Source: UBA4742 sp963785815 (lineage in GTDB: Bacteria > Actinomycetota > Acidimicrobiia > Acidimicrobiales > Acidimicrobilacustridaceae). From it: DNA of 64,000 nt. This document shows, one piece after another, positions 33,490-42,549 of the stretch; the stretch's first letter is position 1; every line of letters begins with the position of its first letter. Below the pieces are notes generated by a model. It had not been told where the DNA came from. It saw nothing but the letters and a program-made list of their open reading frames with translations, and made no database searches. The DNA lies in assembly GCA_963785815.1 (NCBI GenBank), contig CAWAWN010000001.1:1364001-1428000 (forward strand). The letters are read 5' to 3'. Both the position numbers and the translations under genes were made by a program.

Positions 33490-35015
33490 CGGACCACCTC
33501 CGCCCCGGCCTTCGAGCCGGTGCCGACCGACGACGACTGCTCGGGGGCGGCCGCCTCGAGCACGGCGGCCGCGGCCAGCAGCCGTCGCTCGCCCAGCTGC
33601 GGGGCCAGCACCTGCACGCCGACGGGAAGGCCGTCGTGGCCGGTGCCGAAGGGCACCGATATGGCCGGGTCGCCAGAGAGGTTGCTGGGGATGGTGCACA
33701 CGTCGTTCAGGTACATGGCCAGCGGGTCGGCCTTGGCCCCGAAGGGGAAGGCGGTGGTGGGCGAGGTGGGGGTGACCAGCAGGTCGAACTGCTCGTAGGC
33801 GGCGGCGAAGTCGCGGATGATGAGCGTGCGGACCTTGAGGGCCTTGCCGTAGTAGGCGTCGTAGTAGCCGGCCGACAGGGCGTAGGTGCCGAGCATGATC
33901 CGTCGCTTCACCTCGGCGCCGAACCCGGCGGTGCGGGTGGCCGTCATCATCTCGCCGGTGGTCGGGGCGTCGACCCGCAGGCCGTAGCGCACGCCGTCGT
34001 AGCGGGCCAGGTTGCTGGAGGCCTCGGCCGGGGCGATCAGGTAGTAGGCCGAAAGCCCGTAGGTGGCGGCGGGCACGTGGGCCTCGCCCACCGTGGCGCC
34101 GGCCGCGGCCAGCGCCTCGGCCGCCTGGGTCACCCGGGCCGCCACGTCGGGCGCGATGCCCTCGCCCATGAGCTCGGTGACCACCCCGATGCGCAACCCG
34201 TCGACCCCATCGTCGAGGGTGGCCGAGAACGACGGCGGCACCTCGGGGATGGACGTCGAGTCGTGCGGGTCGGGCCCGGCGATGGCATCGAGCACGGCGG
34301 CGGCGTCGGCCACCGTGGTGGCGAAGGGGCCGATCTGGTCGAGCGAGGAGGCGAAGGCGATGAGGCCGTAGCGCGACACCAGGCCGTAGGTGGGCTTGAG
34401 CCCGACCACGCCGCACAGCGCCGCCGGCTGGCGGATCGACCCCCCGGTGTCCGAGCCCAGGGCGACCGGCGCGAACCCCGCGGCCACCGCCGCCGCGCTG
34501 CCCCCGGAGGAGCCGCCCGGCACCCGCTTGGGGTCGTGGGGGTTGCAGGTCGGGCCGAAGGCGGAGTTCTCGGTCGAGCTGCCCATGGCGAACTCGTCGA
34601 GGTTGGTCTTGCCCACGGCGATGGCGCCGGCCGCGGCCAGCCGCGTCACCACGGTGGCGTCGTAGGGCGGGTGCCAGCCCTCGAGGATCCGCGACGAGCA
34701 GGTGGTGGCCACCCCGTGGGTGCAGAGGTTGTCCTTGAGGGCGATGGGCACCCCGGCCAGGGCGCCGACCGGCTCGCCGGCCGCCACCCGCCGGTCGACC
34801 TCGTCGGCCGCCGCCCGGGCGTCGTCCGCCATCACCAGGTTGAAGGCGTGGACGGTGCCCTCGGCCTCGGCGATGCGGGCCAGGTGGGCGTCGACCACGT
34901 CGCGGGCCGACAACTCGCCGGCCGCCACCGCCCGGGCCACCGACACCGCCGAACCCCGGGGCGCCGGCGCCGCCAGGCTGGCCGCGGGCGAGGACGCGTC
35001 GTCGGGCCCGCTCAC
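33486..35015 (-). CDS. gatA: Asp/Glu-tRNA(Asn/Gln) amidotransferase subunit A
   Basis: GatA is the amidase-signature subunit that hydrolyses glutamine to supply ammonia. The 509-residue protein has the catalytic lysine in VPIALKDNLCTHG near residue 93 and the serines of the Ser-cisSer-Lys triad in GGSSGGSAAAVAAGF and SDTGGSIRQPAA near residues 165-195. Stop and start overlap gatB and gatC by 4 nt each. The N-terminus carries a Pro/Ala-rich extension of about 20 residues. Confidence 0.97.
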   Translation of the reverse strand: MSGPDDASSPAASLAAPAPRGSAVSVARAVAAGELSARDVVDAHLARIAEAEGTVHAFNLVMADDARAAADEVDRRVAAGEPVGALAGVPIALKDNLCTHGVATTCSSRILEGWHPPYDATVVTRLAAAGAIAVGKTNLDEFAMGSSTENSAFGPTCNPHDPKRVPGGSSGGSAAAVAAGFAPVALGSDTGGSIRQPAALCGVVGLKPTYGLVSRYGLIAFASSLDQIGPFATTVADAAAVLDAIAGPDPHDSTSIPEVPPSFSATLDDGVDGLRIGVVTELMGEGIAPDVAARVTQAAEALAAAGATVGEAHVPAATYGLSAYYLIAPAEASSNLARYDGVRYGLRVDAPTTGEMMTATRTAGFGAEVKRRIMLGTYALSAGYYDAYYGKALKVRTLIIRDFAAAYEQFDLLVTPTSPTTAFPFGAKADPLAMYLNDVCTIPSNLSGDPAISVPFGTGHDGLPVGVQVLAPQLGERRLLAAAAVLEAAAPEQSSSVGTGSKAGAEVVR

Positions 35016-35314
35016 GGCTCCTCCCCCAGGATGGCCGGGACACCGAAGCGATCGCCCACCGCATCGGGGGCCTCGGCCAGCACCTCGGCCCGGTCCAGGG
35101 TGGGCCCGACCACGTCGTCACGCCACACGTTGACCAGCGGGTACGGGTGGGCAGTGGGGACCACGCCTTCGACGTCCAGCGCCTCGACGTCGGCCGCGTG
35201 GTCGAGCACGGCGGCCAGTTGGTCGGTGAAGCGGTCGAGCTCGTCGGGGGTCAGGGCCAGGTGGGCGAGGTGGGCCACATGGGCCACGTCGTCGCGGGTC
35301 AGGCGTTGGGGCAT
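35012..35314 (-). CDS. gatC: Asp/Glu-tRNA(Asn/Gln) amidotransferase subunit C
   Basis: GatC is the small subunit that wraps GatA and GatB. The protein of about 100 residues starts MPQRLTRDDVAHVAHLAHLA, as in the family, and ends with the conserved LRxDxV-type segment VNVWRDDVVGPTLDRAEVL. The ATG at 35314 was chosen over one at 35323 because TACGAT lies 7 nt upstream of it, so the longer ATG falls inside the -10 box of a leaderless promoter. It is the first gene of gatC-gatA-gatB. Confidence 0.93.
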   Translation of the reverse strand: MPQRLTRDDVAHVAHLAHLALTPDELDRFTDQLAAVLDHAADVEALDVEGVVPTAHPYPLVNVWRDDVVGPTLDRAEVLAEAPDAVGDRFGVPAILGEEP

Positions 35315-35406
35315 GCGGGCCATCGTAGAGGACCACCCCGGACCCTCGGCCGAGGGCAGCGAGCCTGTCGAGCCGACGCGGTTGCGCGACTCGTATGCGG
35401 TCGGTC

Positions 35407-35613
35407 GATGCGCCGGCCCCCTCGGTCCTGGTTCTGCACGACACCTACCACCCCAACTGGAGCGTCACCGCCAACGGGCGACCGGCCCACGTCGGAGCCG
35501 TCGACTCGGTGCTGCGGGGCGTGGTCGTGCCCGCCGGCCACTCGGTGGTGGTCTTCCACTGCCACTCGACCGCCCGCGCCATCGGCTGGATCATCGCCCT
35601 GATCACCGGGAGC
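35407..35613 (+). pseudogene. Remnant of a YfhO-like membrane-protein C-terminus
   Basis: This stretch encodes about 69 residues (PSVLVLHDTYHPNWSVTANG, then RGVVVPAGHSVVVF and STARAIGWIIALITG). It closely matches the C-terminus of the large membrane protein encoded 2.7 kb away (PSVLVLGDTYQSNW, RGVVVPAGHSVVVF, STARTIGWVITLVT). It has no signal, no start and no upstream domain, and stops before the last transmembrane segment is complete, directly before the ferredoxin stop codon. It is best read as the leftover of a duplicated gene. The rest of the 300-bp gap (35324-35623) shows nothing else. Confidence 0.75.
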
Positions 35614-35623
35614 CCGCCCGAGC

Positions 35624-35944
35624 TCAGCGGTAGGGATCGTCGAGCTCAGGCTCCTCCCACCAATCGTCGGGGGCCGGCTTCCAGTCCGGGTCGTCGAAGA
35701 TGCAGTCCACCGGGCAGGGCTCGAGGCACTTGCCGCACCCCGAGCACAGCTCGGGGATGATGATCACGTCGATGCCGTGGTTGAAGATGGCCCCGAACTG
35801 CGGCGGGCAGTGGCGGATGCACGTGTCGCAGTTGATGCAGATCGACATGTCGATGTAGAGGGGCGCTGCCTTCCACTTGGGGTTGCGCTCGTGGCTGGCC
35901 AGGCGGTGGGCCCGGTTCGACGGCACGGGGGTCGGCTCGGGCAC
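35624..35944 (-). CDS. 2[4Fe-4S]-type ferredoxin
   Basis: This 106-residue protein has two cluster motifs: CINCDTCIRHCP near residue 37 and CSGCGKCLEPCP near residue 67. Both are C-x2-C-x2-C-x3-CP, so two [4Fe-4S] clusters are expected. A basic N-terminal extension and an acidic Trp/Pro-rich tail flank the core. It should carry electrons in the cytoplasm. The GTG at 35944 has TACCCT 6 nt upstream, consistent with a leaderless mRNA. The partner enzyme is unknown. Confidence 0.88.
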   Translation of the reverse strand: MPEPTPVPSNRAHRLASHERNPKWKAAPLYIDMSICINCDTCIRHCPPQFGAIFNHGIDVIIIPELCSGCGKCLEPCPVDCIFDDPDWKPAPDDWWEEPELDDPYR

Positions 35945-36038
35945 ACCCTGAGGGTAGTGCCGCGGAACCGGCGGCCTCCGAGCCCGGCGATCAGGACTAG
36001 GTTCGACGGGCGCCCGGAGGCGCGACGGATCTACCTTT

Positions 36039-36051
36039 CACCTGTCAGGTG
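36039..36051. promoter_or_regulatory. Short perfect dyad upstream of the YfhO-like gene
   Basis: CACCTGTCAGGTG is a 13-bp perfect dyad, 59 bp before the ATG of the membrane protein, in the gap shared with the ferredoxin gene. It could be a repressor site or chance. Confidence 0.25.
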
Positions 36052-36110
36052 GCCTCTGGCGGCGCGGCTGGGGAAGGCCTGCACACCCGATCTTCGCGAG
36101 GACGACTCTG

Positions 36111-38606
36111 ATGACGGCGACATCTCTGTCCCACGAGGAGTCCAGCTCAGCCGGCGAGCCCCAGGACCCCGACATCGAGGTGGTCCCCGCTCGCCGCCGG
36201 GTGCCCGGCGCGCTGATCTCGCTCGCCTGCGCCCTGGCCCTGGTCGTGCTGATCTTCCCCGAGATCTTCTTCGCCGGCGGATCGTTCTCGACCGTGCCCC
36301 TGGACCGGGTGGTGGGTCAGCCCACCCCGGCCCGGACCGTGACCGTCATCCCCAACCTGGGCAACCGCAAGCCGACCTCGGGCCTGGCCGACCTGGGCGC
36401 CCACGCCTGGCAGTTCGAGCCCACCATCCGCTACATGGCGGGGGTCCTGCGCCACCGCACCAACCCCGACTGGAACCCCTGGCTGGCTTCGGGCGAGTTG
36501 GGGCCCGAGAGCCTCGACGGGATGCAGCTCTCGCCGGTTGTGCTGGCCATCGCCGCCCTCGGCGGCGGTCCGACCGCATTCACCTTCGGGCTGATGGCGT
36601 TCATCGTGCTAGCCCTCTACTGCCTGATGCAGCTCTTCACCCGGACGCTAGGCATGCGTCGCCTGGCTGGGGTGGGAGCCTGCGTGGTGTTCCTGCTCAA
36701 CGGCTGGACCACGTCGACGATGACCGACGTCACCTGCGTGCCGTACCTGCTGTTCCCGGTCGTGCTGTACGCGGTGGCCGAGTTCCAGCGCCGGATCGGC
36801 CCGGGCCGCTTCGCCCTGGCCGTGGCCGCCTATGCCGGCCTGCTGCTGTCGACCTTCAGCCCGGGCCAGGTCATGGACATCATCCTGATCACGCTGGTCG
36901 CCGTGGTCCTCGACGTGTGGCGTCGACACCAGGCCGATCCGCACAGCAGCTGGCCTCGCCTGGCCGCCACCGAGCTCGGGTTGCAGGCGGCGGTGCCAGC
37001 GGTGGCCATGGCCGCCATCGCTGTGCTGGTGCTGCCGGCGCTGGCCGCCTTCCTGCACGCCGGCACCGACATCACCGACTACAGCCACCAGGTGCTGGTG
37101 ACCATGAGCCCCAACCGCTGGCTGGGGGTGCCGACCTGGGTGACCCAACCGCTGCAGACGCCCACCGCCGTCACCCAGCAGGTGACCTACCTCGGTCTCG
37201 CCCCCATCATCTTCACCCTGGCCGCCTGGCCCCGCACCCGTGGGCGATCCCGATGGCTGCTGAGCGCGCTGGTGGTCGTGGCCGTGCTGGCCCTGACCCA
37301 GCACCTGGGCCTGCCCGGCTTCAAGCTGATCGGCGACCTGCCCGGCCTCCGGATCATCGAGAACGCGTACTGGGGCAGCCTGGCCGCCGGAGCGGTGACC
37401 CTGGCCGTGGGCGTCGCCGTCGACACCGCCATGGACGAGGGCGTCAGCTTCGGGGTGGTGATCGCGCTGGTGGCCGCCGCGTCGGTGATGGTGACCCTGG
37501 CTGCGGTGAACGCCACGGGCTCCGACGTGCGCTTCGTCGCCGTCTTCGGCTCGCTGGCCGTGGCCCTCCTGCTCGGCTGCGTGCTGGGGCTGGTCTGGCT
37601 GGCCGATCGCGGCCTGATCGGTCGGACCCTGCTGGGCGCCCTGGCCGTCCTGGTGATGGCCCTCGAGCTCGGCACCTACCAGAACCACTCCCGGACGCTG
37701 CGCTCCGACGACCAGCAGCCCCCAGCGCAGTACATCCAGTTCCTGCAGCGCAACGTCGGCAACGGGCGCGTGCTCGACTTCGGCAAGTCGTCCATGCTGG
37801 GTGACTGGGGCGCAGCCCTGGGCATCCGGGACGTGGGCACGTTCGACATCATGCAGGTGTCCGCCTACCGGGACTTCTTCCGGGCCCACATCGGCCATCG
37901 CGGTCGGTTCCTGCAGCTCGATCGGGTGGACACGCTGCCCTTCACCGCGGACCCGGCGGCCCTCGACCTGCTGTCGGTGCGCTATCTGGTGGTGGCGGAC
38001 GGGGACGAGCTGATCCGCCAGGCCATGGGCAGGCGGTTCCCGCTGGCGTTCCACGACCCAGTGGCGAAGGTGAGCGTGTACGCCAACCCGCAGGCGACCC
38101 CCCGGGCCACCGTCGTTCCCGCGCTGGCCTCGGGCCCGGTGCCCGTGGCCGCCGACGGCGCGCTCCAGGCCACGCCCGGCCAGGCCCACACCACCGACCC
38201 CGCCCTGTTGGCCGGCGCCTCCCGGGCCGGCATCCCCACCACCTCCTCGGGCACCCGGCCGGGCCGGTCGACAGCGCGCATCACCCACGACGGCAGCACG
38301 CAGGTGACCGTGGTCGTGGACGCCTCGGCTCCCTCCGTTCTCGTGCTGGGCGACACCTACCAGAGCAACTGGCGGGCGACGGTCGACGGCCGGTCGGCGC
38401 ACGTGGGGCCGGTGGACGACGTGGTGCGGGGCGTGGTGGTGCCCGCCGGGCACTCGGTGGTGGTGTTCCGCTACCACTCCACGGCTCGCACCATCGGCTG
38501 GGTGATCACGCTGGTCACCCTCGTCGCCCTGCTCGTCGGATGCCTGTGGTGGGCCCGGGCGCGCCGCATCCGGGCGGACCGGCAGAGGTCAGCTCCAGCG
38601 TTGTAG
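36111..38606 (+). CDS. Large YfhO-like membrane protein
   Basis: This 831-residue protein has about twelve predicted membrane helices, starting with LISLACALALVVLIFPEIFF. The first large outside loop carries NPDWNPWLASGE, followed by MRRLAGVGACVVFLLNGWTT, both typical of the YfhO/GT-C-like family linked to glycosylation of cell-surface polymers. A soluble region (about 540-790) has the Asp/Asn-rich strands of the family, and a final helix (TIGWVITLVTLVALLVGCLW) closes the protein. GAGGA lies upstream of the ATG. The sugar and acceptor are unknown. A C-terminal remnant of a related gene lies upstream. Confidence 0.78.
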   Translation: MTATSLSHEESSSAGEPQDPDIEVVPARRRVPGALISLACALALVVLIFPEIFFAGGSFSTVPLDRVVGQPTPARTVTVIPNLGNRKPTSGLADLGAHAWQFEPTIRYMAGVLRHRTNPDWNPWLASGELGPESLDGMQLSPVVLAIAALGGGPTAFTFGLMAFIVLALYCLMQLFTRTLGMRRLAGVGACVVFLLNGWTTSTMTDVTCVPYLLFPVVLYAVAEFQRRIGPGRFALAVAAYAGLLLSTFSPGQVMDIILITLVAVVLDVWRRHQADPHSSWPRLAATELGLQAAVPAVAMAAIAVLVLPALAAFLHAGTDITDYSHQVLVTMSPNRWLGVPTWVTQPLQTPTAVTQQVTYLGLAPIIFTLAAWPRTRGRSRWLLSALVVVAVLALTQHLGLPGFKLIGDLPGLRIIENAYWGSLAAGAVTLAVGVAVDTAMDEGVSFGVVIALVAAASVMVTLAAVNATGSDVRFVAVFGSLAVALLLGCVLGLVWLADRGLIGRTLLGALAVLVMALELGTYQNHSRTLRSDDQQPPAQYIQFLQRNVGNGRVLDFGKSSMLGDWGAALGIRDVGTFDIMQVSAYRDFFRAHIGHRGRFLQLDRVDTLPFTADPAALDLLSVRYLVVADGDELIRQAMGRRFPLAFHDPVAKVSVYANPQATPRATVVPALASGPVPVAADGALQATPGQAHTTDPALLAGASRAGIPTTSSGTRPGRSTARITHDGSTQVTVVVDASAPSVLVLGDTYQSNWRATVDGRSAHVGPVDDVVRGVVVPAGHSVVVFRYHSTARTIGWVITLVTLVALLVGCLWWARARRIRADRQRSAPAL

Positions 38607-38694
38607 GGTGCGCGACGGTCGCCGGGTGGCCTACCCATCCGACCACCACACCACACCGATCACCGCCGTCCATCCCGTCAAGGAGCCTCTCGAC

Positions 38695-39102
38695 ATGGCG
38701 TACCAGTTCCTCACCCAGGAGTGGATCGACGAGGCCAAGCGCCTCCAGGCCGAGGCCGGCCCGCCGGCCAGCCCGCCGGCTCACACCGTGCGCATGAACC
38801 AGGTGATCACCGACGTGCCCTTCGGCGACGCCGACATCCACGCCTTCATGGACACCTCCAGCGGCGAGCTGAACCTCGATCTGGGTGAGCTGGAGAACCC
38901 CGACCTGACCGTGACCGTCGACTACGCGACGGCCAAGGCCATCTTCGTGGACCAGAACCCCCAGGCCGGCATGCAGGCGTTCATGGCCGGCAAGATCAAG
39001 GTGCAGGGCGACATGACCAAGCTGATGGCCATGCAGACCACCCAGCCCGATCCGGCCGCGGTCGAGCTGGGCCAGAAGATCAAGGAGATGACCGCCGAGT
39101 AG
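38695..39102 (+). CDS. SCP2 sterol-binding domain protein
   Basis: This 135-residue soluble protein is almost entirely an SCP2-like lipid-binding domain. VDYATAKAIFVDQNPQAGMQ and FMAGKIKVQGDMTKLM are the characteristic C-terminal helix and strand; ELNLDLGELENPDLTVTV forms the central sheet. It may bind or carry lipids or acyl-CoA. The ATG is preceded by AAGGAG at 10 nt. It stands alone between the YfhO-like gene and the convergent kinase gene. Confidence 0.85.
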   Translation: MAYQFLTQEWIDEAKRLQAEAGPPASPPAHTVRMNQVITDVPFGDADIHAFMDTSSGELNLDLGELENPDLTVTVDYATAKAIFVDQNPQAGMQAFMAGKIKVQGDMTKLMAMQTTQPDPAAVELGQKIKEMTAE

Positions 39103-39120
39103 TCCGGCATCCCCGCCGGT

Positions 39121-39145
39121 CGGGGTCCGGCGCGGCCGGGCCCCG
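39121..39145. terminator. Bidirectional terminator candidate
   Basis: CGGGGTCCGGC and GCCGGGCCCCG form an 11-bp stem (one wobble pair) with a GCG loop, exactly between the convergent SCP2 and kinase genes. There is no T-run, but the placement and stability fit a shared terminator. Confidence 0.5.
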
Positions 39146-39146
39146 A

Positions 39147-41228
39147 TCAGTGGGTGATCAGGACCACCGAGCTGCCCTTGAACACGGTGGCGCCCACCCC
39201 GGGGGTGGTGCCGGTCACGGTGCCCACCGGGTTGCCCTGCGTGCCGCTCACGGTCAGCCCGGCCGCCTGGAGGGCGGCCACCGCGGCCGACACGCTCATG
39301 CCCACGATGCTGGTGGGGATGACCACCGTCGGTGGCCCGCTGGACACGATCAGGGTCACCGTCGAGCCGCGCGGCACCTCCTGGCCGGCGGGGGGCGATG
39401 TGGCGATGACCACGCCGGCCTGCACCGTGGTGCTCGACTGGGACGTCTGGGCCACCTTCAGACCCATGTCCTCGAGCTTGGTGGTGGCGACCGCCGCGGT
39501 CGTGCCGGAGGCGAAGGTCGGCACCGTGCGCGGCTGGGGGCCGTTGGACACGACCAGCGGCACCTTCGAGCCCTTGGGCACCTGGAGCGGTTGGCCGGGG
39601 ACCAGGCCCAGCACCACGTCCTTGAGATGGGTCTCGTCGTACTTGTAGGTGAGCTGGCCCACCCCCAGGCCCTCGGCCTGGAGCTCGGCGGTGGCCGCCA
39701 CCAGGGGCTTGTTCACCACGTCGGTGGGCACCGCCACCGGCGGCGGGCCGGTGGAGACCACCAGGGTGAGGGTCTTGCCCTCCGCCAGCTGGGTCCCGGG
39801 GGCCGGGCTCTGACGCAGGATCTGGCCCCGCACGGTGCCGTCCTGGGGGATGTCGGCGGCCCGGTGGATCACCCAGTGGTCATGGCCGATCGTGTGGTTC
39901 AGCGTGGCCAGGTTGGTGCCCACCAGCTGGGGGACCGGGTGGGTCACCGGGCGCGACTCGTACCACCAGCCCGCACCGCCCGCCACCAGGGCGAGCACCA
40001 CCAGCACGGCCAGCGTGACGAACGGCCAGCGCCGCCGGCGCCGGGGGGTCGGAGGGACGCTCGCCACCGCCGCGGCGCGCTCGGCCTTGCGAGCCCGCCG
40101 ACGCTGCCGACGGGTCTGGCCCGACTCGGGGTCGCCGTCGCCCTCGGGCACCAGGTTGGCCAGGGGGCCGCCCCCGGCCGGACCGTCGATGGTGGGACCG
40201 ACCGCAGTCGCGCCCGCCCCGGCGGCCGCTGAGCGCTCGTCGGGGTCGGGGATGACCCGGATGCCGTCGATGACGGTGCCCGGCGGCGCGGTCATGATCT
40301 CGGGCTCCGAGTCGGGCCGCAGCACCACGGTGGGGTCGCGGTCGGCCACCACGTCGTGGACGTGCACGATGGCCCCGGCCAGCACCAGCGGTGCCGGGCG
40401 GTCCAGCTCGTTGGCCGCCTCCATGAGGGCGCTGATGAAGGCGCTGGCGTCGGGCCGGTCCTGGGGTCGGGGGACCCCGGCCGCCTCCAGGGCGGGGCGC
40501 AGCGCGCCCATCTGCTCGGGCACCTCGACCGGCCGTTCGACCCGGGCCATGAGGGTGCCGATGGTGGTGTCACCCGAGAAGGGCACACGACCGGTCACCG
40601 TCTCGATCAGCACCAGGGCCAGCGAGTACACGTCGCTGCGACCGTCGAGGGTCTCGCCCCGGGCCTGTTCGGGCGACGCGTACCGGGCCGTGCCCAGCAC
40701 CGCGCCCTGGGGCTCGGTCCACGCCGCCTCGGCCAGGGCCCGAGCCAGGCCGAAGTCGGCGATGCGCAGGCGGGCCTCCTCGTCGAAGAGCAGGTTGGCT
40801 GGCTTGATGTCGCGGTGCACGAAGCCGCGGCGGTGGGCGTAGTCGAGCCCGCGGGCGGCCGACAGCCCGACCAGCAGCGCCTGGGCCGGCGACAGCTGGT
40901 GGCCCTGGTCGAGCATCGTGCGCAGGCTGCCGCCGCCGAGGTACTCGGTGACCACGAAGGGCACGGCGTCGTGGCCCCAGTCGAACACGGCCATGATGTT
41001 GGGGTGGTTGAGGGCGGCCGCGGCCTGGGCCTCGGCCCGGAAGCGCCGCAGGAAGGCCTCGTCATCGGAGAGCCCCTCGTGCAGGATCTTCACGGCCACC
41101 CGGCGGCGCAGCGTGATGTCGTCGGCCAGGTAGACGGTGGCGGACGCGCCGGTGCCGATGGGCGCCAGCAGCCGGTACCGGTCCGACAGGACCTGCCCGA
41201 CGCGATCGGTCACGCGCGACAACGCCAT
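39147..41228 (-). CDS. Serine/threonine protein kinase with PASTA repeats (PknB-like)
   Basis: This 693-residue receptor kinase phosphorylates proteins on Ser/Thr in response to cell-wall fragments. Kinase features: glycine loop GTGASATVY near residue 25, lysine at about 47 (VAVKIL), HRDIKPAN with catalytic Asp at about 140, DFG at 158-160 and APE-like ASPEQ. A juxtamembrane region rich in Arg/Ala precedes one helix (WPFVTLAVLVVLALVAGGAG, about residue 400). Four PASTA repeats follow outside, each with a (V/I)P-x-x-V pattern. TAGCCT lies 6 nt before the ATG. Unlike pknB clusters, no ftsW or penicillin-binding-protein gene is adjacent. Confidence 0.95.
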   Translation of the reverse strand: MALSRVTDRVGQVLSDRYRLLAPIGTGASATVYLADDITLRRRVAVKILHEGLSDDEAFLRRFRAEAQAAAALNHPNIMAVFDWGHDAVPFVVTEYLGGGSLRTMLDQGHQLSPAQALLVGLSAARGLDYAHRRGFVHRDIKPANLLFDEEARLRIADFGLARALAEAAWTEPQGAVLGTARYASPEQARGETLDGRSDVYSLALVLIETVTGRVPFSGDTTIGTLMARVERPVEVPEQMGALRPALEAAGVPRPQDRPDASAFISALMEAANELDRPAPLVLAGAIVHVHDVVADRDPTVVLRPDSEPEIMTAPPGTVIDGIRVIPDPDERSAAAGAGATAVGPTIDGPAGGGPLANLVPEGDGDPESGQTRRQRRRARKAERAAAVASVPPTPRRRRRWPFVTLAVLVVLALVAGGAGWWYESRPVTHPVPQLVGTNLATLNHTIGHDHWVIHRAADIPQDGTVRGQILRQSPAPGTQLAEGKTLTLVVSTGPPPVAVPTDVVNKPLVAATAELQAEGLGVGQLTYKYDETHLKDVVLGLVPGQPLQVPKGSKVPLVVSNGPQPRTVPTFASGTTAAVATTKLEDMGLKVAQTSQSSTTVQAGVVIATSPPAGQEVPRGSTVTLIVSSGPPTVVIPTSIVGMSVSAAVAALQAAGLTVSGTQGNPVGTVTGTTPGVGATVFKGSSVVLITH

Positions 41229-41340
41229 GGCGACAGGCTAGTAGTTACCCCGGTGTCATTCGGTCCACCACCGCCTGTCCCCGACACCGCGACGGTGGGC
41301 CGACGGTGGTCGGGGCCCGCGCATCCGGCACAATGAGCAC

Positions 41341-41880
41341 GTGAGCACCAGCGACCCCGCCTCGTTCGACGACGACGCCTTCGAAGACCGCACCACCGCC
41401 GAGCAGGTGGGCCTCGACGACGACCAGGGCTCGCCGCGTCCGCCCACGCGGGTGCCCGGCGTCTGGAAGCAGATGCCGCTGGCCGTGCGGATCCTCATGG
41501 TGGCGCTGCTGCTGGTGGCCGCCGGCGCCATCTGGGCCCTCAGCCGCCAGAGCCTGGCCAGCTCGTCCAACCTCGCCGGCGGCACCATCGTCGAGCTCAT
41601 CCCCACCGACGGCTCCAACATCCTCCAGCAGGACCAGATCGGCATCGTCTTGAAGAGCGGGTACAGCACCCGCTTGTCCGTGAACGGGACGGCCATCCCG
41701 ATCAGCCAGGTGCAGACGGTGAACTACGCCTCCCAGAGCCAGTACACCTTCACTCCGGGTCAGGGGAAGGTCTTCACCAGCTGGCCGGCGGGCAAGAGCT
41801 GCGTGGCCGCCAGCTACTGGCGCGTGCAGGACGGCCCCAGCCACGCCAGCAGCCAGGACTGGTGCTTCACCGTCGTGTGA
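41341..41880 (+). CDS. Membrane-anchored protein of unknown function
   Basis: This 179-residue protein has an acidic cytoplasmic N-terminus (FDDDAFEDRTTAEQVGLDDD), one membrane helix (about 50-68, VRILMVALLLVAAGAIWAL) and an outside beta-rich domain of about 110 residues with two cysteines (KSCVAAS and DWCFTVV) that may form a disulfide. The GTG start has CACAAT 6 nt upstream, as for a leaderless mRNA. It diverges from the kinase gene, so co-regulation is possible. No family was recognised. Confidence 0.65.
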   Translation: MSTSDPASFDDDAFEDRTTAEQVGLDDDQGSPRPPTRVPGVWKQMPLAVRILMVALLLVAAGAIWALSRQSLASSSNLAGGTIVELIPTDGSNILQQDQIGIVLKSGYSTRLSVNGTAIPISQVQTVNYASQSQYTFTPGQGKVFTSWPAGKSCVAASYWRVQDGPSHASSQDWCFTVV

Positions 41881-41889
41881 CCGGTCGAC

Positions 41890-42549
41890 TCAGACGGCCA
41901 GCAGGCGGTCGAGCTGGGCGATGGCGTCGTGGTAGTCGGTGGTGACCAGGATGGGGTGCAGGCCGGCCCGCCGGGCCGCCTCGACGTTGCCGGGGTAGTC
42001 GTCGAGGAAGGCGGCGCGCTCGGCGGCCACGCCCAGCCGATCCATGGTGAGGGCGAAGATGCGGGGATCGGGCTTGCGCATGCCGACCTCGCACGAGTCG
42101 ACCACGACGTCGAACAACTCGTCGAGGGGCAGCATGGCGCGCCAGTACTCGCCGAACTCGACCACGTTGTTGGTGATCAGGGCGGTGCGGTAGCCGTCGG
42201 CCCGCAGCCGGCGGGTGCGGGCCACCATCTCGTCGCGGACCCCGCCGCCGGCCATGGAGGCGAGCATGTCGAACAGCTCGATCTCGAGGCCCTGGGCCCG
42301 AGCCTGTTCGTGGATCTGGAGTCGGGCCTCGTCGAGGGCCAACTCGCCCCGCTCGGCCCGGTGCCAGGGGTGGTCGGTGTCGCGGTCGTAGGAGCCGAAC
42401 ACGAAGAGCATGGCCTGCTCGGGGTCCATGCCCAGGTCGAGGCCCCGGGTGCGCACGGCGTCGAATGGCGAGTCGGTGTACACGCCGCCGAAGTCGAACA
42501 CCACCGCCTGGAGCGCGTCTCCCGGGCCCGGCCCGTCGACCCCGATCAC
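41890..42549 (-). CDS. HAD-superfamily hydrolase
   Basis: This 219-residue phosphatase-like protein has motif I FDFGGVYTD near residue 19 (the second Asp is replaced by Gly, as in epoxide-hydrolase N-domain and haloacid-dehalogenase-like members), motif II ITNN near 115, motif III lysine in GMRKPDPRIF near 150 and motif IV FLDDYPGNVEAARRAG near 178. The cap is inserted after motif I. The GTG start overlaps the ligA stop, so it is translated with ligA. Substrate unknown. Confidence 0.85.
   Translation of the reverse strand: MIGVDGPGPGDALQAVVFDFGGVYTDSPFDAVRTRGLDLGMDPEQAMLFVFGSYDRDTDHPWHRAERGELALDEARLQIHEQARAQGLEIELFDMLASMAGGGVRDEMVARTRRLRADGYRTALITNNVVEFGEYWRAMLPLDELFDVVVDSCEVGMRKPDPRIFALTMDRLGVAAERAAFLDDYPGNVEAARRAGLHPILVTTDYHDAIAQLDRLLAV

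Noticed and set aside
32029..35121. An apparent 1030-residue GatB with a long N-terminal extension
   Set aside because: The first 544 codons lie across gatA in another frame and lack any family similarity; the ATG at 33489 matches GatB N-termini and overlaps the gatA stop.
35990..36060. A possible tRNA because of GGTTCGA near 36000
   Set aside because: No acceptor stem, anticodon arm or matching D-arm could be built around it.
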